NCBI RefSeq assembly: GCF_007678455.1
Contig: NZ_VEEP01000001.1
Coordinates: 672,795-736,794 of the forward strand
Direction: 5' to 3'
Length of the DNA: 64,000 bases
DNA from: Cytobacillus oceanisediminis 2691
GTDB taxonomy: Bacteria; Bacillota; Bacilli; Bacillales; Cytobacillaceae
Below the pieces are notes generated by a model. The model saw only the letters and a list, made by a program, of their open reading frames with translations, was not told where the DNA came from and ran no database searches. Made by a program: the position numbers and the translations under genes. Positions 27,528-37,211 of the stretch are shown here, in pieces (position 1 is the stretch's first letter; every line of letters starts with the position of its first letter).

Positions 27528-28409
27528 GTGTCTGAGTTAGGAATTATTTTAAAGGAAGCACGGGAAGCAAAAGGTCTCAGCCTGGACGAACTGCAGTCCA
27601 TCACGAAAATTCAAAAGCGTTATCTCCTGGGCATTGAAGAAGGCAATTATTCTATGATGCCAGGTAAGTTCTATGTTCGGGCATTCATCAAACAATATGC
27701 CGAAGCAGTGGGCCTTGATCCGGACCAGCTTTTTGAACAGCATAAATCCGAAATCCCATCTTCATATAACGAAGAGTTGCCAGAACAGCTGTCACGTGTC
27801 CAATCGAGGAAGAGTCTTTCACCAGAAACTTCTAAGGTTCTGAATGTACTTCCAAAAATATTGATTGGCATATTCATTATTGGCGCGATAGCTCTCGTGT
27901 GGTATTTAATTGTCAAAAACGCTGGCGATGACGCTGGACAGACTGCGAATACCAAAAAGGACCAGCCAATCGTTGAAGAACCTGCAGGGAGCGCGGAAGA
28001 TGCCGCTGATGATGATCCAAGCGAATCTGATACCCCTGCTGAGGAAAAACCTGCTGAAGAAGAAGCAGAGCCTGAAACCCCGGCACAGGAGCTTACAGTC
28101 TCTTCTAGCAATGGCAGCAAGACGGTATACGAACTGAAGAATACCGATAAATTTGCCATCAAGATTGTTTCACTTGGGCAAACATGGGTTGGCCTTTCTA
28201 ATGGGGCTGGGAAATCGATCTTCCAGGGTATGCTGGATAAAGACAAAACTGGAAGCCATACAGAAGATATGACCAGTGAAACAGAGGCAGTCATCAATAT
28301 CGGACGGGCTACCGAAACGGAAATTTACGTAAACGACCAAAAGCTAGAGTACGCCGTTTCGCCGGAAGAGGATATGACCCAGCTGATCACAATCAAATTT
28401 GTGAAATAA
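27528..28409 (+). CDS. rodZ: Cell-shape protein RodZ (YmfM)
   Basis: Membrane protein of the MreB elongation machinery, 293 residues. The N-terminal helix-turn-helix domain (about 1-70; LKEAREAKGLSLDELQSITK, AFIKQYAEAVGLDP) faces the cytoplasm. One membrane segment spans residues 110-129, followed by a long acidic Pro/Glu/Ala-rich linker (about 140-190) and an external DUF4115 beta domain. The GTG start at 27528 follows GGAAGGTG and matches the family N terminus MSELG. It is followed by pgsA as in B. subtilis. Confidence 0.9.
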   Translation: MSELGIILKEAREAKGLSLDELQSITKIQKRYLLGIEEGNYSMMPGKFYVRAFIKQYAEAVGLDPDQLFEQHKSEIPSSYNEELPEQLSRVQSRKSLSPETSKVLNVLPKILIGIFIIGAIALVWYLIVKNAGDDAGQTANTKKDQPIVEEPAGSAEDAADDDPSESDTPAEEKPAEEEAEPETPAQELTVSSSNGSKTVYELKNTDKFAIKIVSLGQTWVGLSNGAGKSIFQGMLDKDKTGSHTEDMTSETEAVINIGRATETEIYVNDQKLEYAVSPEEDMTQLITIKFVK

Positions 28410-28457
28410 TGTAACGTAATAAAATGCAGTCCGATTAGAGGCTGCTGCAACAAAAAT

Positions 28458-28552
28458 GCCCGTATGGACGTTTGTTTATACGGGCTATACTATTAGTGCT
28501 AAGCTCCAGCGCTTCTCGGAGCTTGTTGAGGTGCTTGCCGCTTCAGGCATAT
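28458..28552. repeat. Hairpin and fragment of a dispersed repeat between rodZ and pgsA
   Basis: GCCCGTAT...ATACGGGC (28458-28485) is a perfect 8-bp stem that may terminate rodZ, although no T run follows. The next 55 bases (from AAGCTCCAGCGCTTCTCGGAGC) resemble a second kind of short intergenic repeat often seen in Bacillaceae. That resemblance is from memory, and the copy looks truncated. Confidence 0.4.
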
Positions 28553-28632
28553 TTAATGTCGTTTTTTACATATTGGATATAATGAAGAAGTCAGCCAAAT
28601 GGCTGTGTAATTAACATCTGGAGGAATAGGAT

Positions 28633-29211
28633 ATGAACTTGCCAAATAAAATTACGGTTTCACGCATTTTATTGATTCCGTTATTCTTGATCGTGATGGT
28701 TGTTCCATTTTCCTGGGGCGAGATTGCCCTGCTTGGAACGACAATGCCGGTCACTCATTTAGTAGGAGCGCTGATTTATATTTTCGCTTCTGTTACAGAC
28801 TGGGTTGATGGGTATCTTGCACGGAAACATAATCTCGTTACGAATCTGGGGAAATTCCTTGATCCGCTGGCGGATAAACTTCTGGTCTCCTCGGCACTGA
28901 TTGTGCTTGTTGAACTTGGGTATGCCCCAGCGTGGATTGTCATCGTGATCATCAGCAGGGAGTTTGCCGTGACAGGGCTTCGTTTATTGCTTGCGGGAGG
29001 CGGCGAGGTTGTTGCTGCCAAGATGCCAGGGAAAATCAAAATGTGGGCTCAAACAGTCGCGATTTCCGCTTTGTTGCTGCATAATATCATCTTTGAAGCT
29101 TTCTCAATCCCGTTTGCCGATATCGCCTTATGGGTGGCGATGTTCTTTACAATCTGGTCTGGTTGGGACTACTTCGCCAAGAACAAGCAAATATTCAGCA
29201 ATTCTAAATAA
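28633..29211 (+). CDS. pgsA: CDP-diacylglycerol-glycerol-3-phosphate 3-phosphatidyltransferase
   Basis: Makes phosphatidylglycerophosphate, the first step to phosphatidylglycerol, at the membrane. It has 192 residues with four to five hydrophobic helices. The CDP-alcohol phosphotransferase motif is complete: D56, D59-G60, A-R64, G73, D77 and D81 (TDWVDGYLAR, GKFLDPLADK). A GGAGG ribosome site precedes it. Essential in B. subtilis. Confidence 0.96.
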   Translation: MNLPNKITVSRILLIPLFLIVMVVPFSWGEIALLGTTMPVTHLVGALIYIFASVTDWVDGYLARKHNLVTNLGKFLDPLADKLLVSSALIVLVELGYAPAWIVIVIISREFAVTGLRLLLAGGGEVVAAKMPGKIKMWAQTVAISALLLHNIIFEAFSIPFADIALWVAMFFTIWSGWDYFAKNKQIFSNSK

Positions 29212-29234
29212 AGGATTTGCCAGGAGGATGTCAT

Positions 29235-30482
29235 ATGAATGCAGAAATCATAGCAGTTGGATCTGAATTGCTTCTCGGGCAAATTGTCAATACAAACGCC
29301 AGGTTCCTGTCAAGGCAGCTTGCAGACCTGGGAATCAATGTATTCTATCACACGGTTGTCGGGGATAATTCCGATAGGCTGAAAAGTGCAATCAGGATTG
29401 CCCAGGAACGTGCAGAATTGATCATTTTCACTGGCGGCCTTGGGCCAACTAAAGATGACCTCACCAAAGATACCATTGCCGCTCAGCTCGGAAAGAAATT
29501 GGTGCTTGATGAGGAAGCCATGAGGTCGATCGAACTCTATTTTGAAAAAACGAAGAGGGTAATGACCGAGAATAACAGGAAGCAGGCTCTCGTGATTGAC
29601 GGTTCCGTTATTCTTAAGAACGAAAATGGCATGGCTCCGGGTATGTTCCTGTCAACATCTGACCACAAGTATATGCTGTTGCCGGGTCCTCCTTCTGAAA
29701 TGGAGCCCATGTTCCTGAAATATGGCCAGGCAGCTATCACTGGCATAAATGGCAGCCAGGCAAGGATTGAATCAAGAGTCCTGCGTTTTTTTGGAATAGG
29801 CGAGGCAGCATTGGAAGCACAAATAGAGGATTTAATCGATCAGCAAAGCAATCCGACCATTGCCCCGCTGGCAGGTGACGGGGAAGTGACCCTGAGGCTT
29901 ACAGCAAGAGATGATGCTAATGGCACTGCCCAGGAATTAATTGATAAAGTGGAAGCGGAAATCATGGACAGAGTCGGCGAGTATTTCTATGGTTACGACG
30001 AAACCTCACTAATATTGGAACTTTCCAAACTAGTAAAAAGCAAGAACTTGACGATATCAGCAGCGGAAAGCCTTACAGGCGGGATGTTCCAGGAGGAATT
30101 GACCTCTGTTTCCGGAGCCAGCAGCCTTTTTAAGGGCGGGATTGTATGCTATTCAAATGAGGCTAAAATCGGACTGGTGAACGTCAGCCCTGCTACAATA
30201 GAGAACTTCGGGGCTGTCAGCAAAGAATGTGCGGAAGAGCTTGCGGTCAATATTGCATCGATCACCAATTCGGAAATTGGCTTAGGCTTCACGGGAGTGG
30301 CAGGCCCTGACTCTCTTGAAGGGCATCCGGCAGGAACTGTTTTCATTGGTGTACATATAAAGGGGAAGCCAGTGCATGTAGAAAAATTGAACCTGAGCGG
30401 GTCACGAGCTGCAATCAGGAGCAGGTCAGTGAAGTTTGGCTGCCAGCTGCTAATTAATAGATTATCAGAAACACGGAAGTGA
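29235..30482 (+). CDS. cinA: CinA-family nicotinamide-nucleotide amidase / competence-damage protein
   Basis: Two-domain protein of 415 residues. The N-terminal MoaB/COG1058 domain (about 1-170; AEIIAVGSELLLGQIVNTN, FTGGLGPTKDD) is linked to ADP-ribose/NMN-cycle pyrophosphatase activity in relatives. The C-terminal CinA domain (about 255-415; LTISAAESLTGGMF, GFTGVAGPD) is the NMN deamidase type. The start at 29235 has AGGAGGATG upstream and matches the family. It lies ahead of recA, but a terminator and a separate SOS-type promoter intervene. Confidence 0.93.
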   Translation: MNAEIIAVGSELLLGQIVNTNARFLSRQLADLGINVFYHTVVGDNSDRLKSAIRIAQERAELIIFTGGLGPTKDDLTKDTIAAQLGKKLVLDEEAMRSIELYFEKTKRVMTENNRKQALVIDGSVILKNENGMAPGMFLSTSDHKYMLLPGPPSEMEPMFLKYGQAAITGINGSQARIESRVLRFFGIGEAALEAQIEDLIDQQSNPTIAPLAGDGEVTLRLTARDDANGTAQELIDKVEAEIMDRVGEYFYGYDETSLILELSKLVKSKNLTISAAESLTGGMFQEELTSVSGASSLFKGGIVCYSNEAKIGLVNVSPATIENFGAVSKECAEELAVNIASITNSEIGLGFTGVAGPDSLEGHPAGTVFIGVHIKGKPVHVEKLNLSGSRAAIRSRSVKFGCQLLINRLSETRK

Positions 30483-30500
30483 TTTGCTTCCGTGTTTTTT
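30470..30500 (+). terminator. Intrinsic terminator of pgsA-cinA
   Basis: AACACGGAAG and CTTCCGTGTT arms, overlapping the cinA stop codon, are followed by TTTTTC. Confidence 0.88.
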
Positions 30501-30637
30501 CATTAGCGAGGTTCCTGGAGTACCGAATAGGCAGATTACTTGCCGAATTCGTGTTTTAAAGGGGATGTTCCTACTCAAAATTAGTAAAAAAGCTATTTAA
30601 AATTCAGTTTTAATGATTATTCCAGCTTCAAAAAAAA

Positions 30638-30651
30638 CGAATAAATGTTCG
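30638..30651. promoter_or_regulatory. LexA/DinR SOS box of recA
   Basis: CGAATAAATGTTCG matches the Bacillus SOS core CGAAC-N4-GTTCG with one mismatch. It lies 10 bases upstream of the recA -35, so LexA would occlude the promoter. Confidence 0.8.
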
Positions 30652-30660
30652 ATTTTTTAA

Positions 30661-30689
30661 TGGACAAACCGCATGGAAAAAGGTATAGT
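30661..30689 (+). promoter_or_regulatory. Sigma-A promoter of recA
   Basis: TGGACA and TATAGT are separated by 17 bases, giving a leader of about 70 bases. Confidence 0.7.
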
Positions 30690-30764
30690 AATAGTAGGCT
30701 TTGAATAAGAGATTTGCGGACAGGCAGTATGCAGTTCGTTTTTTATATAAAAGGAGGAAATTGT

Positions 30765-31805
30765 GTGAGTGATCGTCAAGCGGCGTTAGATATGGCATTA
30801 AAACAAATCGAAAAGCAATTTGGTAAAGGCTCTGTAATGAAGTTGGGTGAGAAGACAGATACCAAGATTTCTACTTCTCCAAGTGGTTCTCTTGCGCTGG
30901 ACACAGCGCTGGGAATAGGCGGCTATCCTCGCGGACGTGTTATCGAAATCTATGGACCTGAAAGTTCAGGTAAGACAACTGTTGCGCTCCATGCGATTGC
31001 TGAGGTGCAGGCTAATGGCGGCCAGGCAGCGTTCATTGACGCTGAACACGCGCTGGATCCTGTATATGCACAAAAACTCGGTGTAAACATTGATGAGCTT
31101 CTTTTGTCACAGCCGGACACAGGAGAGCAGGCGCTTGAAATCGCTGAAGCACTTGTACGAAGCGGCGCGATTGATATCATTGTTATTGACTCCGTTGCAG
31201 CTCTAGTCCCTAAGGCAGAAATCGAAGGTGAGATGGGTGATTCCCATGTCGGTCTTCAGGCTCGTTTGATGTCCCAGGCATTGCGCAAACTTTCCGGTGC
31301 AATCAACAAATCAAAGACTATCGCGATCTTCATCAACCAGATTCGTGAAAAGGTTGGCGTCATGTTCGGTAACCCTGAGACTACACCAGGCGGCCGTGCT
31401 TTGAAGTTCTACTCAAGTGTCCGTCTTGAAGTGCGCCGTGCTGAAACGTTGAAGCAGGGCAATGACATGGTCGGTAACAAAACGAAGATTAAAGTTGTCA
31501 AGAACAAGGTTGCACCTCCGTTCCGTACAGCTGAAGTGGATATCATGTACGGTGAAGGAATCTCCAAAGAAGGTGAAATCATCGATATGGGATCAGACCT
31601 TGATATCGTAGATAAAAGCGGTTCATGGTATTCCTATAATGGTGAACGTCTTGGACAGGGAAGGGAAAACGCAAAGATTTTCCTTAAAGAAAACCCATCC
31701 ATCCGTCTTGAAATTCAGAAGAAAATCCGTGACCACTACGGTCTGGATGGCGAATTCACTGTGACTGAAACAGACGAAGACCAGGAAGAACTTCAACTGG
31801 ATTAA
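30765..31805 (+). CDS. recA: Recombinase RecA
   Basis: ATP-dependent strand-exchange protein and LexA co-protease. It has 346 residues, starting at GTG 30765 (AAGGAGG 7 bases upstream; N terminus [20 protein letters not shown] as in the family). Walker A is GPESSGKT (64-71); [20 protein letters not shown], the L2 loop [20 protein letters not shown] and an acidic C-terminal tail ([10 protein letters not shown]) are all present. Monocistronic, controlled by an SOS box. Confidence 0.98.
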   Translation: MSDRQAALDMALKQIEKQFGKGSVMKLGEKTDTKISTSPSGSLALDTALGIGGYPRGRVIEIYGPESSGKTTVALHAIAEVQANGGQAAFIDAEHALDPVYAQKLGVNIDELLLSQPDTGEQALEIAEALVRSGAIDIIVIDSVAALVPKAEIEGEMGDSHVGLQARLMSQALRKLSGAINKSKTIAIFINQIREKVGVMFGNPETTPGGRALKFYSSVRLEVRRAETLKQGNDMVGNKTKIKVVKNKVAPPFRTAEVDIMYGEGISKEGEIIDMGSDLDIVDKSGSWYSYNGERLGQGRENAKIFLKENPSIRLEIQKKIRDHYGLDGEFTVTETDEDQEELQLD

Positions 31806-31827
31806 TAGATTTACACTAAGGATTAGC

Positions 31828-31857
31828 AAGGTCTCCTGAATGACAGGAGGCCTTTTT
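31828..31857 (+). terminator. Intrinsic terminator of recA
   Basis: AAGG-CTCCTG and CAGGAG-CCTT arms, each half interrupted by one unpaired base, are followed by TTTTT. Confidence 0.85.
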
Positions 31858-31933
31858 GGTATGAATTCACTCTAAAAATAAGAATTGATTGAATAATTAA
31901 TTAAAATCGATGACATCCTTATGGGACAAACCC

Positions 31934-31962
31934 TTGACAATAAAATTTGGCAGCTTTACAAT
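31934..31962 (+). promoter_or_regulatory. Sigma-A promoter of rny
   Basis: Consensus TTGACA and TACAAT are separated by 17 bases. Transcription would start near 31969, giving a leader of about 130 bases with no further recognisable element. Confidence 0.7.
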
Positions 31963-32100
31963 TAAAAATGTATATTTTACATTTTCATGGTATTAAAAAC
32001 GTTTAAAAGCATTAGAGCTGTATGTTGATGCTTGTAACAATGTACATGCCGACACTTTAAAAAACGTAACACAAGTTCATAGCAAGAGGAGGTGAAAATG

Positions 32101-33663
32101 ATGGATCTAATTATTTCAATCATCTCCATTTTGCTTGGCCTATTCGTCGGTGCAGTTGTTGGCTATTTTTATCGTAAATCCGTTGCGGAAGCAAAAATTG
32201 CAGGTGCCAAAAACGCCGCAGAACAAATTATTGAAGATGCGAAGCGTGGAGCAGAGGCAATGAAGAAGGAAGCCCTGCTGGAGGCTAAGGATGAAAATCA
32301 CAAACTGCGTACTGAAGCAGAACGTGAGATTCGTGAACGAAGAAATGAACTGCAAAAACAAGAAAATCGTTTATTGCAAAAAGAGGAGAATCTTGATCGT
32401 AAAGATGAGTCGTTGAACAAACGCGAGAATCTTTTAGAGAAAAAAGATGACGCTCTTACCAAAAGACAACAGCATATTGAAGAGATGGAAAGCAAAGTGG
32501 ACGAGATGGTACGAAATCAGCAGGCTGAACTGGAACGCATCTCGAGCTTAACGCGTGATGAGGCTAAATCCATCATTTTGGAGCGTACTGAGCAAGAACT
32601 TGCTCACGACATTGCACTAATGATTAAGGAAAACGAAAACAGGGCGAAAGAAGAATCCGATAAGAAAGCGAAAGAGGTACTTTCACTTGCCATCCAAAGA
32701 TGCGCAGCTGACCATGTCGCTGAAACGACTGTGTCGGTCGTGAATCTTCCGAATGATGAAATGAAGGGACGCATTATCGGACGTGAGGGACGGAATATCC
32801 GCACCCTGGAAACGTTGACGGGAATAGACCTCATAATTGATGATACTCCGGAAGCAGTTATATTATCCGGATTTGACCCAATCAGACGTGAAACAGCCCG
32901 ATTAGCTCTGGAAAAGCTTGTCCAGGATGGACGTATTCATCCGGCCCGAATCGAAGAAATGGTTGAGAAGGCACGCCGTGAAGTGGATGAACATATTCGC
33001 GAGGTTGGTGAACAGACGACCTTCGAAGTGGGAGTACATGGGCTGCATCCAGACCTCATCAAGATTCTTGGCCGCTTGAAGTATCGTACAAGCTACGGAC
33101 AGAATGTTCTTAAGCATTCAATGGAAGTAGCCCAATTGTCCGGATTGCTTGCTGCAGAGCTAGGTGAAGATGAAACATTGGCTCGCCGAGCAGGACTCCT
33201 GCATGACATCGGAAAGGCAATTGACCATGAAGTAGAAGGCAGCCACGTTGAAATTGGCGTGGAGCTCGCTACCAAGTACAAGGAACATCCTGTTGTCATC
33301 AACAGCATTGCTTCCCACCATGGTGATACTGAGCCTACATCGATCATCGCAGTTCTAGTTGCTGCTGCTGATGCATTATCAGCTGCAAGGCCAGGTGCCC
33401 GCAGCGAAGCACTTGAAAACTATATCCGCCGTCTTGAAAGACTCGAAGAAATCTCGGAATCCTATGAAGGGGTCGAGAAGTCCTTCGCTATTCAAGCGGG
33501 AAGAGAAATCAGGATCATGGTTCGACCTGATCAAATCGATGACTTGCAGGCACACCGCCTCGCTCGTGATATCCGTAAGAAAATCGAGGAAGAGCTCGAT
33601 TATCCAGGACATATCAAGGTTACAGTCATCCGTGAAACACGTGCAGTTGAATACGCAAAATAA
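32101..33663 (+). CDS. rny: Ribonuclease Y
   Basis: Membrane-anchored endoribonuclease that starts bulk mRNA decay. It has 520 residues when started at ATG 32101, the length of B. subtilis RNase Y; GTG 32092 and ATG 32098 lie too close to the AGAGGAGG ribosome site. One N-terminal membrane helix (about 3-24), a long charged coiled coil (about 30-190, [20 protein letters not shown] region), a KH domain ([21 protein letters not shown]) and an HD domain ([16 protein letters not shown]) follow in order. Confidence 0.97.
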   Translation: MDLIISIISILLGLFVGAVVGYFYRKSVAEAKIAGAKNAAEQIIEDAKRGAEAMKKEALLEAKDENHKLRTEAEREIRERRNELQKQENRLLQKEENLDRKDESLNKRENLLEKKDDALTKRQQHIEEMESKVDEMVRNQQAELERISSLTRDEAKSIILERTEQELAHDIALMIKENENRAKEESDKKAKEVLSLAIQRCAADHVAETTVSVVNLPNDEMKGRIIGREGRNIRTLETLTGIDLIIDDTPEAVILSGFDPIRRETARLALEKLVQDGRIHPARIEEMVEKARREVDEHIREVGEQTTFEVGVHGLHPDLIKILGRLKYRTSYGQNVLKHSMEVAQLSGLLAAELGEDETLARRAGLLHDIGKAIDHEVEGSHVEIGVELATKYKEHPVVINSIASHHGDTEPTSIIAVLVAAADALSAARPGARSEALENYIRRLERLEEISESYEGVEKSFAIQAGREIRIMVRPDQIDDLQAHRLARDIRKKIEEELDYPGHIKVTVIRETRAVEYAK

Positions 33664-33690
33664 AGCGGTGCTTCGGCGCCGCTTTTTATA
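33662..33690 (+). terminator. Intrinsic terminator of rny
   Basis: AAAGCGG and CCGCTTT arms enclose TGC-TTCG-GCG and are followed by TTATATT. Confidence 0.88.
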
Positions 33691-33775
33691 TTGTGGTCAC
33701 ATTGCTGTTTTCCTCTGATCACGATGATATGATACAATTTTTATATAAATAACTTATAGGCAGGAATGAAGATTA

Positions 33776-34573
33776 ATGAGAATTTTATTTGTAGGGGATG
33801 TTGTAGGTTCTCCAGGCAGGGATATGGTTACGGAATACCTGCCAAAGCTGAAGGGGAAATTTCGTCCGACTGTTACGATCATAAATGGTGAGAATGCAGC
33901 GAGCGGTAAAGGGATTACCGAAAAGATTTACCGGCAGTTTCTCGAGCAGGGCGCACAGGCGGTCACTCTAGGAAACCACGCATGGGATAACCGTGATATT
34001 TTTGAGTTCATCGATGGAGCTAAATATCTGGTACGGCCTGCTAATTTCCCAGAAGAAGTTCCTGGCAAAGGGATTGTTTATTTAAAAATCAACCAGGAGG
34101 AACTGGCAATAATCAATTTGCAAGGCCGAACATTCTTGACGCCAATTGATTGCCCATTTAAAAAAGCCGATGAACTGATTGAAGAAGCTAGAAAGCGCAC
34201 ATCCCTCATATTCGTTGATTTCCATGCAGAAGCAACTAGCGAAAAGCAGGCAATGGGATGGTATCTTGATGGAAAAGTTTCCGCCGTGGTCGGTACGCAT
34301 ACTCATGTCCAAACTGCAGATGAGCGAATTTTGCCTTCTGGTACAGCATATCTGACCGATGTAGGCATGACCGGTCCATATGATGGCATTTTAGGAGTAG
34401 AAAAAGAAGCAGTTCTCAGAAGGTTCATTACAAGCCTGCCAACACGTTTCGAAGTAGCCAAGGAAGGAAGGAACCAGCTATCAGCAGTATTGATCGATTT
34501 GGATAAGAAAACTGGCAAAGCAGTGAAAATCCAGAAAATCCTTATCAATGAAGACCACCCTTTTTATGAATAA
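33776..34573 (+). CDS. ymdB: YmdB phosphodiesterase
   Basis: Calcineurin-like (2',3'-cyclic nucleotide) phosphodiesterase of 265 residues, which in B. subtilis affects biofilm and motility gene expression. Metal ligands are visible in FVGDVVGSPGR (D8), INGENAASGKG (E39, the residue whose change abolishes activity in B. subtilis), LGNHAWDNRD, FVDFHAEATSE and VVGTHTHVQTAD. Cytoplasmic. It follows rny as in B. subtilis and ends before a long stem-loop. Confidence 0.95.
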   Translation: MRILFVGDVVGSPGRDMVTEYLPKLKGKFRPTVTIINGENAASGKGITEKIYRQFLEQGAQAVTLGNHAWDNRDIFEFIDGAKYLVRPANFPEEVPGKGIVYLKINQEELAIINLQGRTFLTPIDCPFKKADELIEEARKRTSLIFVDFHAEATSEKQAMGWYLDGKVSAVVGTHTHVQTADERILPSGTAYLTDVGMTGPYDGILGVEKEAVLRRFITSLPTRFEVAKEGRNQLSAVLIDLDKKTGKAVKIQKILINEDHPFYE

Positions 34574-34594
34574 GACATTAGAGTGACAATCGTG

Positions 34595-34636
34595 AGACTG
34601 CAGGAAAACTCATTCGAGTTTATCTGCAGTCTTTAC
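34595..34636 (+). terminator. Long stem-loop terminator of ymdB
   Basis: AGACTGCAG and CTGCAGTCT perfect outer arms and AAACTC/GAGTTT inner arms are followed by TTAC. Confidence 0.7.
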
Positions 34637-34683
34637 TTATGAGCTGAATTTGGTTATTTGGAGAAGGATTAAGTTGGATGAAA

Positions 34684-35690
34684 GATACCCTTGTGAAGAG
34701 GTAGGAGGGTGGATAAGGGTATCATTGCTGTCGAGAAATACCCTTTTGATGGGAAAAGAGTGCGCATAAGGGTATCATTCCTGTCGAGAAATACCCTTAT
34801 GACGAGAAAAGAGTGTGGATAAGGGTATCATTCTGCCTGAGAGATACCCTTATGAAGAGTGAAGAGTGCACATAAGGTCACCATTGCCTCCGAGAGACAC
34901 CCTTATGAAGAGTGAAGATTGCGCATAAGGTCACCATTCCGCCAGAGAGACACCCTTATGAAGAGTGAAGAGTCCACATAAGGGTATCATTCCTGTCGAG
35001 AGATACCCTTATGACGAGAAAAGAGTGTGGATAAGGGTATCATTCTGCCTGAGAGATACCCTTATGAAGAGTGAAGAGTGCACATAAGGTCACCATTGCC
35101 TCCGAGAGACACCCTTATGAAGAGTGAAGATTGCGCATAAGGTTACCATTCCGCCAGAGAGACACCCTTATGAAGAGCTAAGAGTCCACATAAGGGCATC
35201 ATTCCGCCAGAGAGACACCCTTATGAAGAGCTAAGAGTCCACATAAGGGCATCATTCCCCCAGAGAGACACCCTTATGAAGAGGCAAGAGAACGCATAAG
35301 GTCACCATTCCGCCAGAGAGATACCCTTATGAAGAGTGAAGATTGCGCATAAGGGCACCATTCCACCCGAGAGATACCCTTATGAAGAGTGAAGAGTCCA
35401 CATAAGGCCACCATTCCGCCAGAGAGACACCCTTATGAAGAGGCAAGAAAACGCATAAGGGCACCATTCCGTCAGAGAGACACCCTTAAGAAGAGGCAAG
35501 AGTGCACATAAGGGCACTATTCCGCCAGAGAGACACCCTTATGAAGAGGCAAGAGTCCACATAAGGGCATCATTCCGCCAGAGAGACACCCTTATGAAGA
35601 AGAAAGAGTCAACATAAGGGTACCATTGCCCCCGAGAGGTACCCTTATGAAGAGAAAAGAGTCCGCATAAGGTCACCATTCCGCCCGAAT
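34684..35690. repeat. 53-bp tandem array of inverted-repeat units (19 units)
   Basis: Intergenic array between ymdB and spoVS with no gene. The box ACCCTTAT (or a close variant) ends at 34694, 34747, 34800 and so on to 35648: 19 occurrences, all exactly 53 bases apart. Each unit has left arm ATAAGG-rich and right arm ACCCTTAT, followed by a conserved GAAGAG. In several units the arms pair completely (ATAAGGGTATC with GATACCCTTAT); in the last the pair becomes ATAAGGGTACC with GGTACCCTTAT, a compensatory change. A four-unit block is duplicated (34765-34964 and 34977-35176). Both halves of each unit are conserved, so this is not a CRISPR. Function unknown. Confidence 0.93.
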
Positions 35691-35739
35691 AGCATCATAA
35701 CAGGGGTGTGATCCCGGTTCTAAAGGGAATTACCATTAT

Positions 35740-35796
35740 AAAAAAGCCTTGCCATGCAAAAAAACAGAATCAAAGTCATCACTTGCAATGCTTTTT
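35740..35796. terminator. Imperfect inverted repeat upstream of spoVS, possible bidirectional terminator
   Basis: AAAAAAGCCTTGC and GCAATGCTTTTTT pair with one mismatch around a loop of about 30 bases. It may insulate spoVS from the array region. Confidence 0.4.
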
Positions 35797-35910
35797 TTAA
35801 CTGAAGGTCATATGTGGGCTTCCTCCTGAATATAGTAGCAGTGGAACAGACTAACCTGGATGTCCACAAACAGGACATCTGGTACGGGACAAAATAAGGA
35901 GGAGCCAGGA

Positions 35911-36171
35911 ATGGAGATATTAAAAGTTTCAGCAAAATCTAATCCTAATTCTGTAGCTGGTGCGCTTGCTGGAGTACTGCGCGAAAGAGGGGGCGCAGAA
36001 ATTCAGGCAATTGGGGCGGGTGCATTAAATCAGGCCGTTAAGGCAGTAGCGATCGCAAGAGGGTTCGTAGCACCCAGCGGCGTTGATTTAATTTGCATCC
36101 CGGCATTTACTGATATCCTGATTGATGGCGAAGAGCGGACAGCCATTAAGTTGATTGTTGAACCCCGATAA
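35911..36171 (+). CDS. spoVS: Stage V sporulation protein S
   Basis: Small Alba-like-fold regulator of 86 residues needed for late spore coat and heat-resistance stages in B. subtilis. Nearly the whole sequence is diagnostic (MEILKVSAKSNPNSVAGALA, AVKAVAIARGF). The start at 35911 with AAGGAGGAG upstream is preferred over 35860. A weak sigma-H-like arrangement (AAGGTCAT at 35804 and GAAT at 35828) lies upstream, consistent with known sigma-H control but not convincing alone. Confidence 0.96.
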   Translation: MEILKVSAKSNPNSVAGALAGVLRERGGAEIQAIGAGALNQAVKAVAIARGFVAPSGVDLICIPAFTDILIDGEERTAIKLIVEPR

Positions 36172-36210
36172 AGTAAATATCAAACACATAAGAAATTATT
36201 GATATACTCG

Positions 36211-36242
36211 CCTGTTTGCATGTGCAAGCAGGTTTCTTTTAT
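36211..36242 (+). terminator. Intrinsic terminator of spoVS
   Basis: CCTGTTTGCA and TGCAAGCAGG arms (one mismatch) are followed by TTTCTTTTATTTT. Confidence 0.85.
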
Positions 36243-36275
36243 TTTCTTGTATAATGGGCACAAGGGGGAATTCTT

Positions 36276-37211
36276 TTGAAAATCTATGATGGACATTGTG
36301 ATGTTCTCTATAAACTATTAATGGATCCGACACTTGATTATGTTAAAGCAGGGGAATTACAGGTCAATTTGGAAAAGCTGAATGCTTCAGGAACGAAAGT
36401 CCAGTTGTTCGCCATTTATGTACCCGAATCGGTCCATCCTGATTTGAAATTCGAGGCAGCACTTAGGATGGTAGATTTGTTCTATGAAAAGGTTCTATCG
36501 CCGAATCCCCAAATGAAGCTTGTGACTAACAGGGCAGAGATTAATGACCTCACTGAACAAGAAATAGGTGCTGTCCTGACTCTTGAAGGTTGTGATGCCA
36601 TTGGTCAGGATTTGTTGAAGCTGCGAACGCTGTTAAGGCTTGGGGTGCGTTCCGTAGGATTGACGTGGAACTTTGGAAATTATTGCGCCGACGGGGCGTT
36701 AGAGGAACGGGGGGCAGGGCTGACGAGATTTGGCCGGCAGGTTGTCCAGCTCCTGAATGAAACGGAAACAGCCTGTGATGTCTCCCATCTATCCGAGAGG
36801 GGGTTCTGGGATGTGCTGGAAGTATCAGACCGTGTGTTTGCGTCCCATTCAAACAGTTATACGAAATGCCAGCATCCGCGGAATTTGAGGGACGAACAAA
36901 TCAAAGCGCTGATCGATTTGGATTCTGTCATGGGCCTCACCTTTGTCCCGGAATTTTTATCGGGTAAAAAGGAATCGGCATCGATTGATGATATAATCCG
37001 CCATCTGGAACATGTCTGTACTCTTGGAGGAGAAAATCATGTAGGCTTCGGTTCCGATTTTGACGGTATAGAATTTACGGTGAAGAATCTATCGGGAAAT
37101 GATCAATATGAGAACCTTTGGAACGAATTGCAAAAATATTATACTGATATACAAGTCCGAAAGTTTCTTTTTGACAATATGGCGTCCAAACTTCCGTTGA
37201 AAAACAGCTGA
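36276..37211 (+). CDS. Membrane-dipeptidase family (M19) metallopeptidase
   Basis: Zinc dipeptidase of 311 residues (renal dipeptidase family). Metal ligands are H7 and D9 (DGHCDVLYKL), a glutamate in LTLEGCDAIG, and histidines in CDVSHLSERG and ASHSNS; GFGSDFDG is the conserved late motif. There is no signal peptide, so it is probably cytoplasmic and cleaves dipeptides, possibly containing D-residues. The TTG start has AAGGGGGAA upstream. A TATAAT lies at 36250 without a good -35. It is not in the B. subtilis order here (ymdB-spoVS-tdh). Confidence 0.88.
   Translation: MKIYDGHCDVLYKLLMDPTLDYVKAGELQVNLEKLNASGTKVQLFAIYVPESVHPDLKFEAALRMVDLFYEKVLSPNPQMKLVTNRAEINDLTEQEIGAVLTLEGCDAIGQDLLKLRTLLRLGVRSVGLTWNFGNYCADGALEERGAGLTRFGRQVVQLLNETETACDVSHLSERGFWDVLEVSDRVFASHSNSYTKCQHPRNLRDEQIKALIDLDSVMGLTFVPEFLSGKKESASIDDIIRHLEHVCTLGGENHVGFGSDFDGIEFTVKNLSGNDQYENLWNELQKYYTDIQVRKFLFDNMASKLPLKNS

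Noticed and set aside
27671..28297. 208-codon antisense frame over rodZ
   Set aside because: Serine- and alanine-rich mirror of the acidic linker of RodZ; no independent support.
34684..35690. CRISPR array
   Set aside because: There are no unique spacers: both halves of every 53-bp unit are conserved, and no cas genes lie in the window. The same applies to the 52-bp array at 49312-49945.
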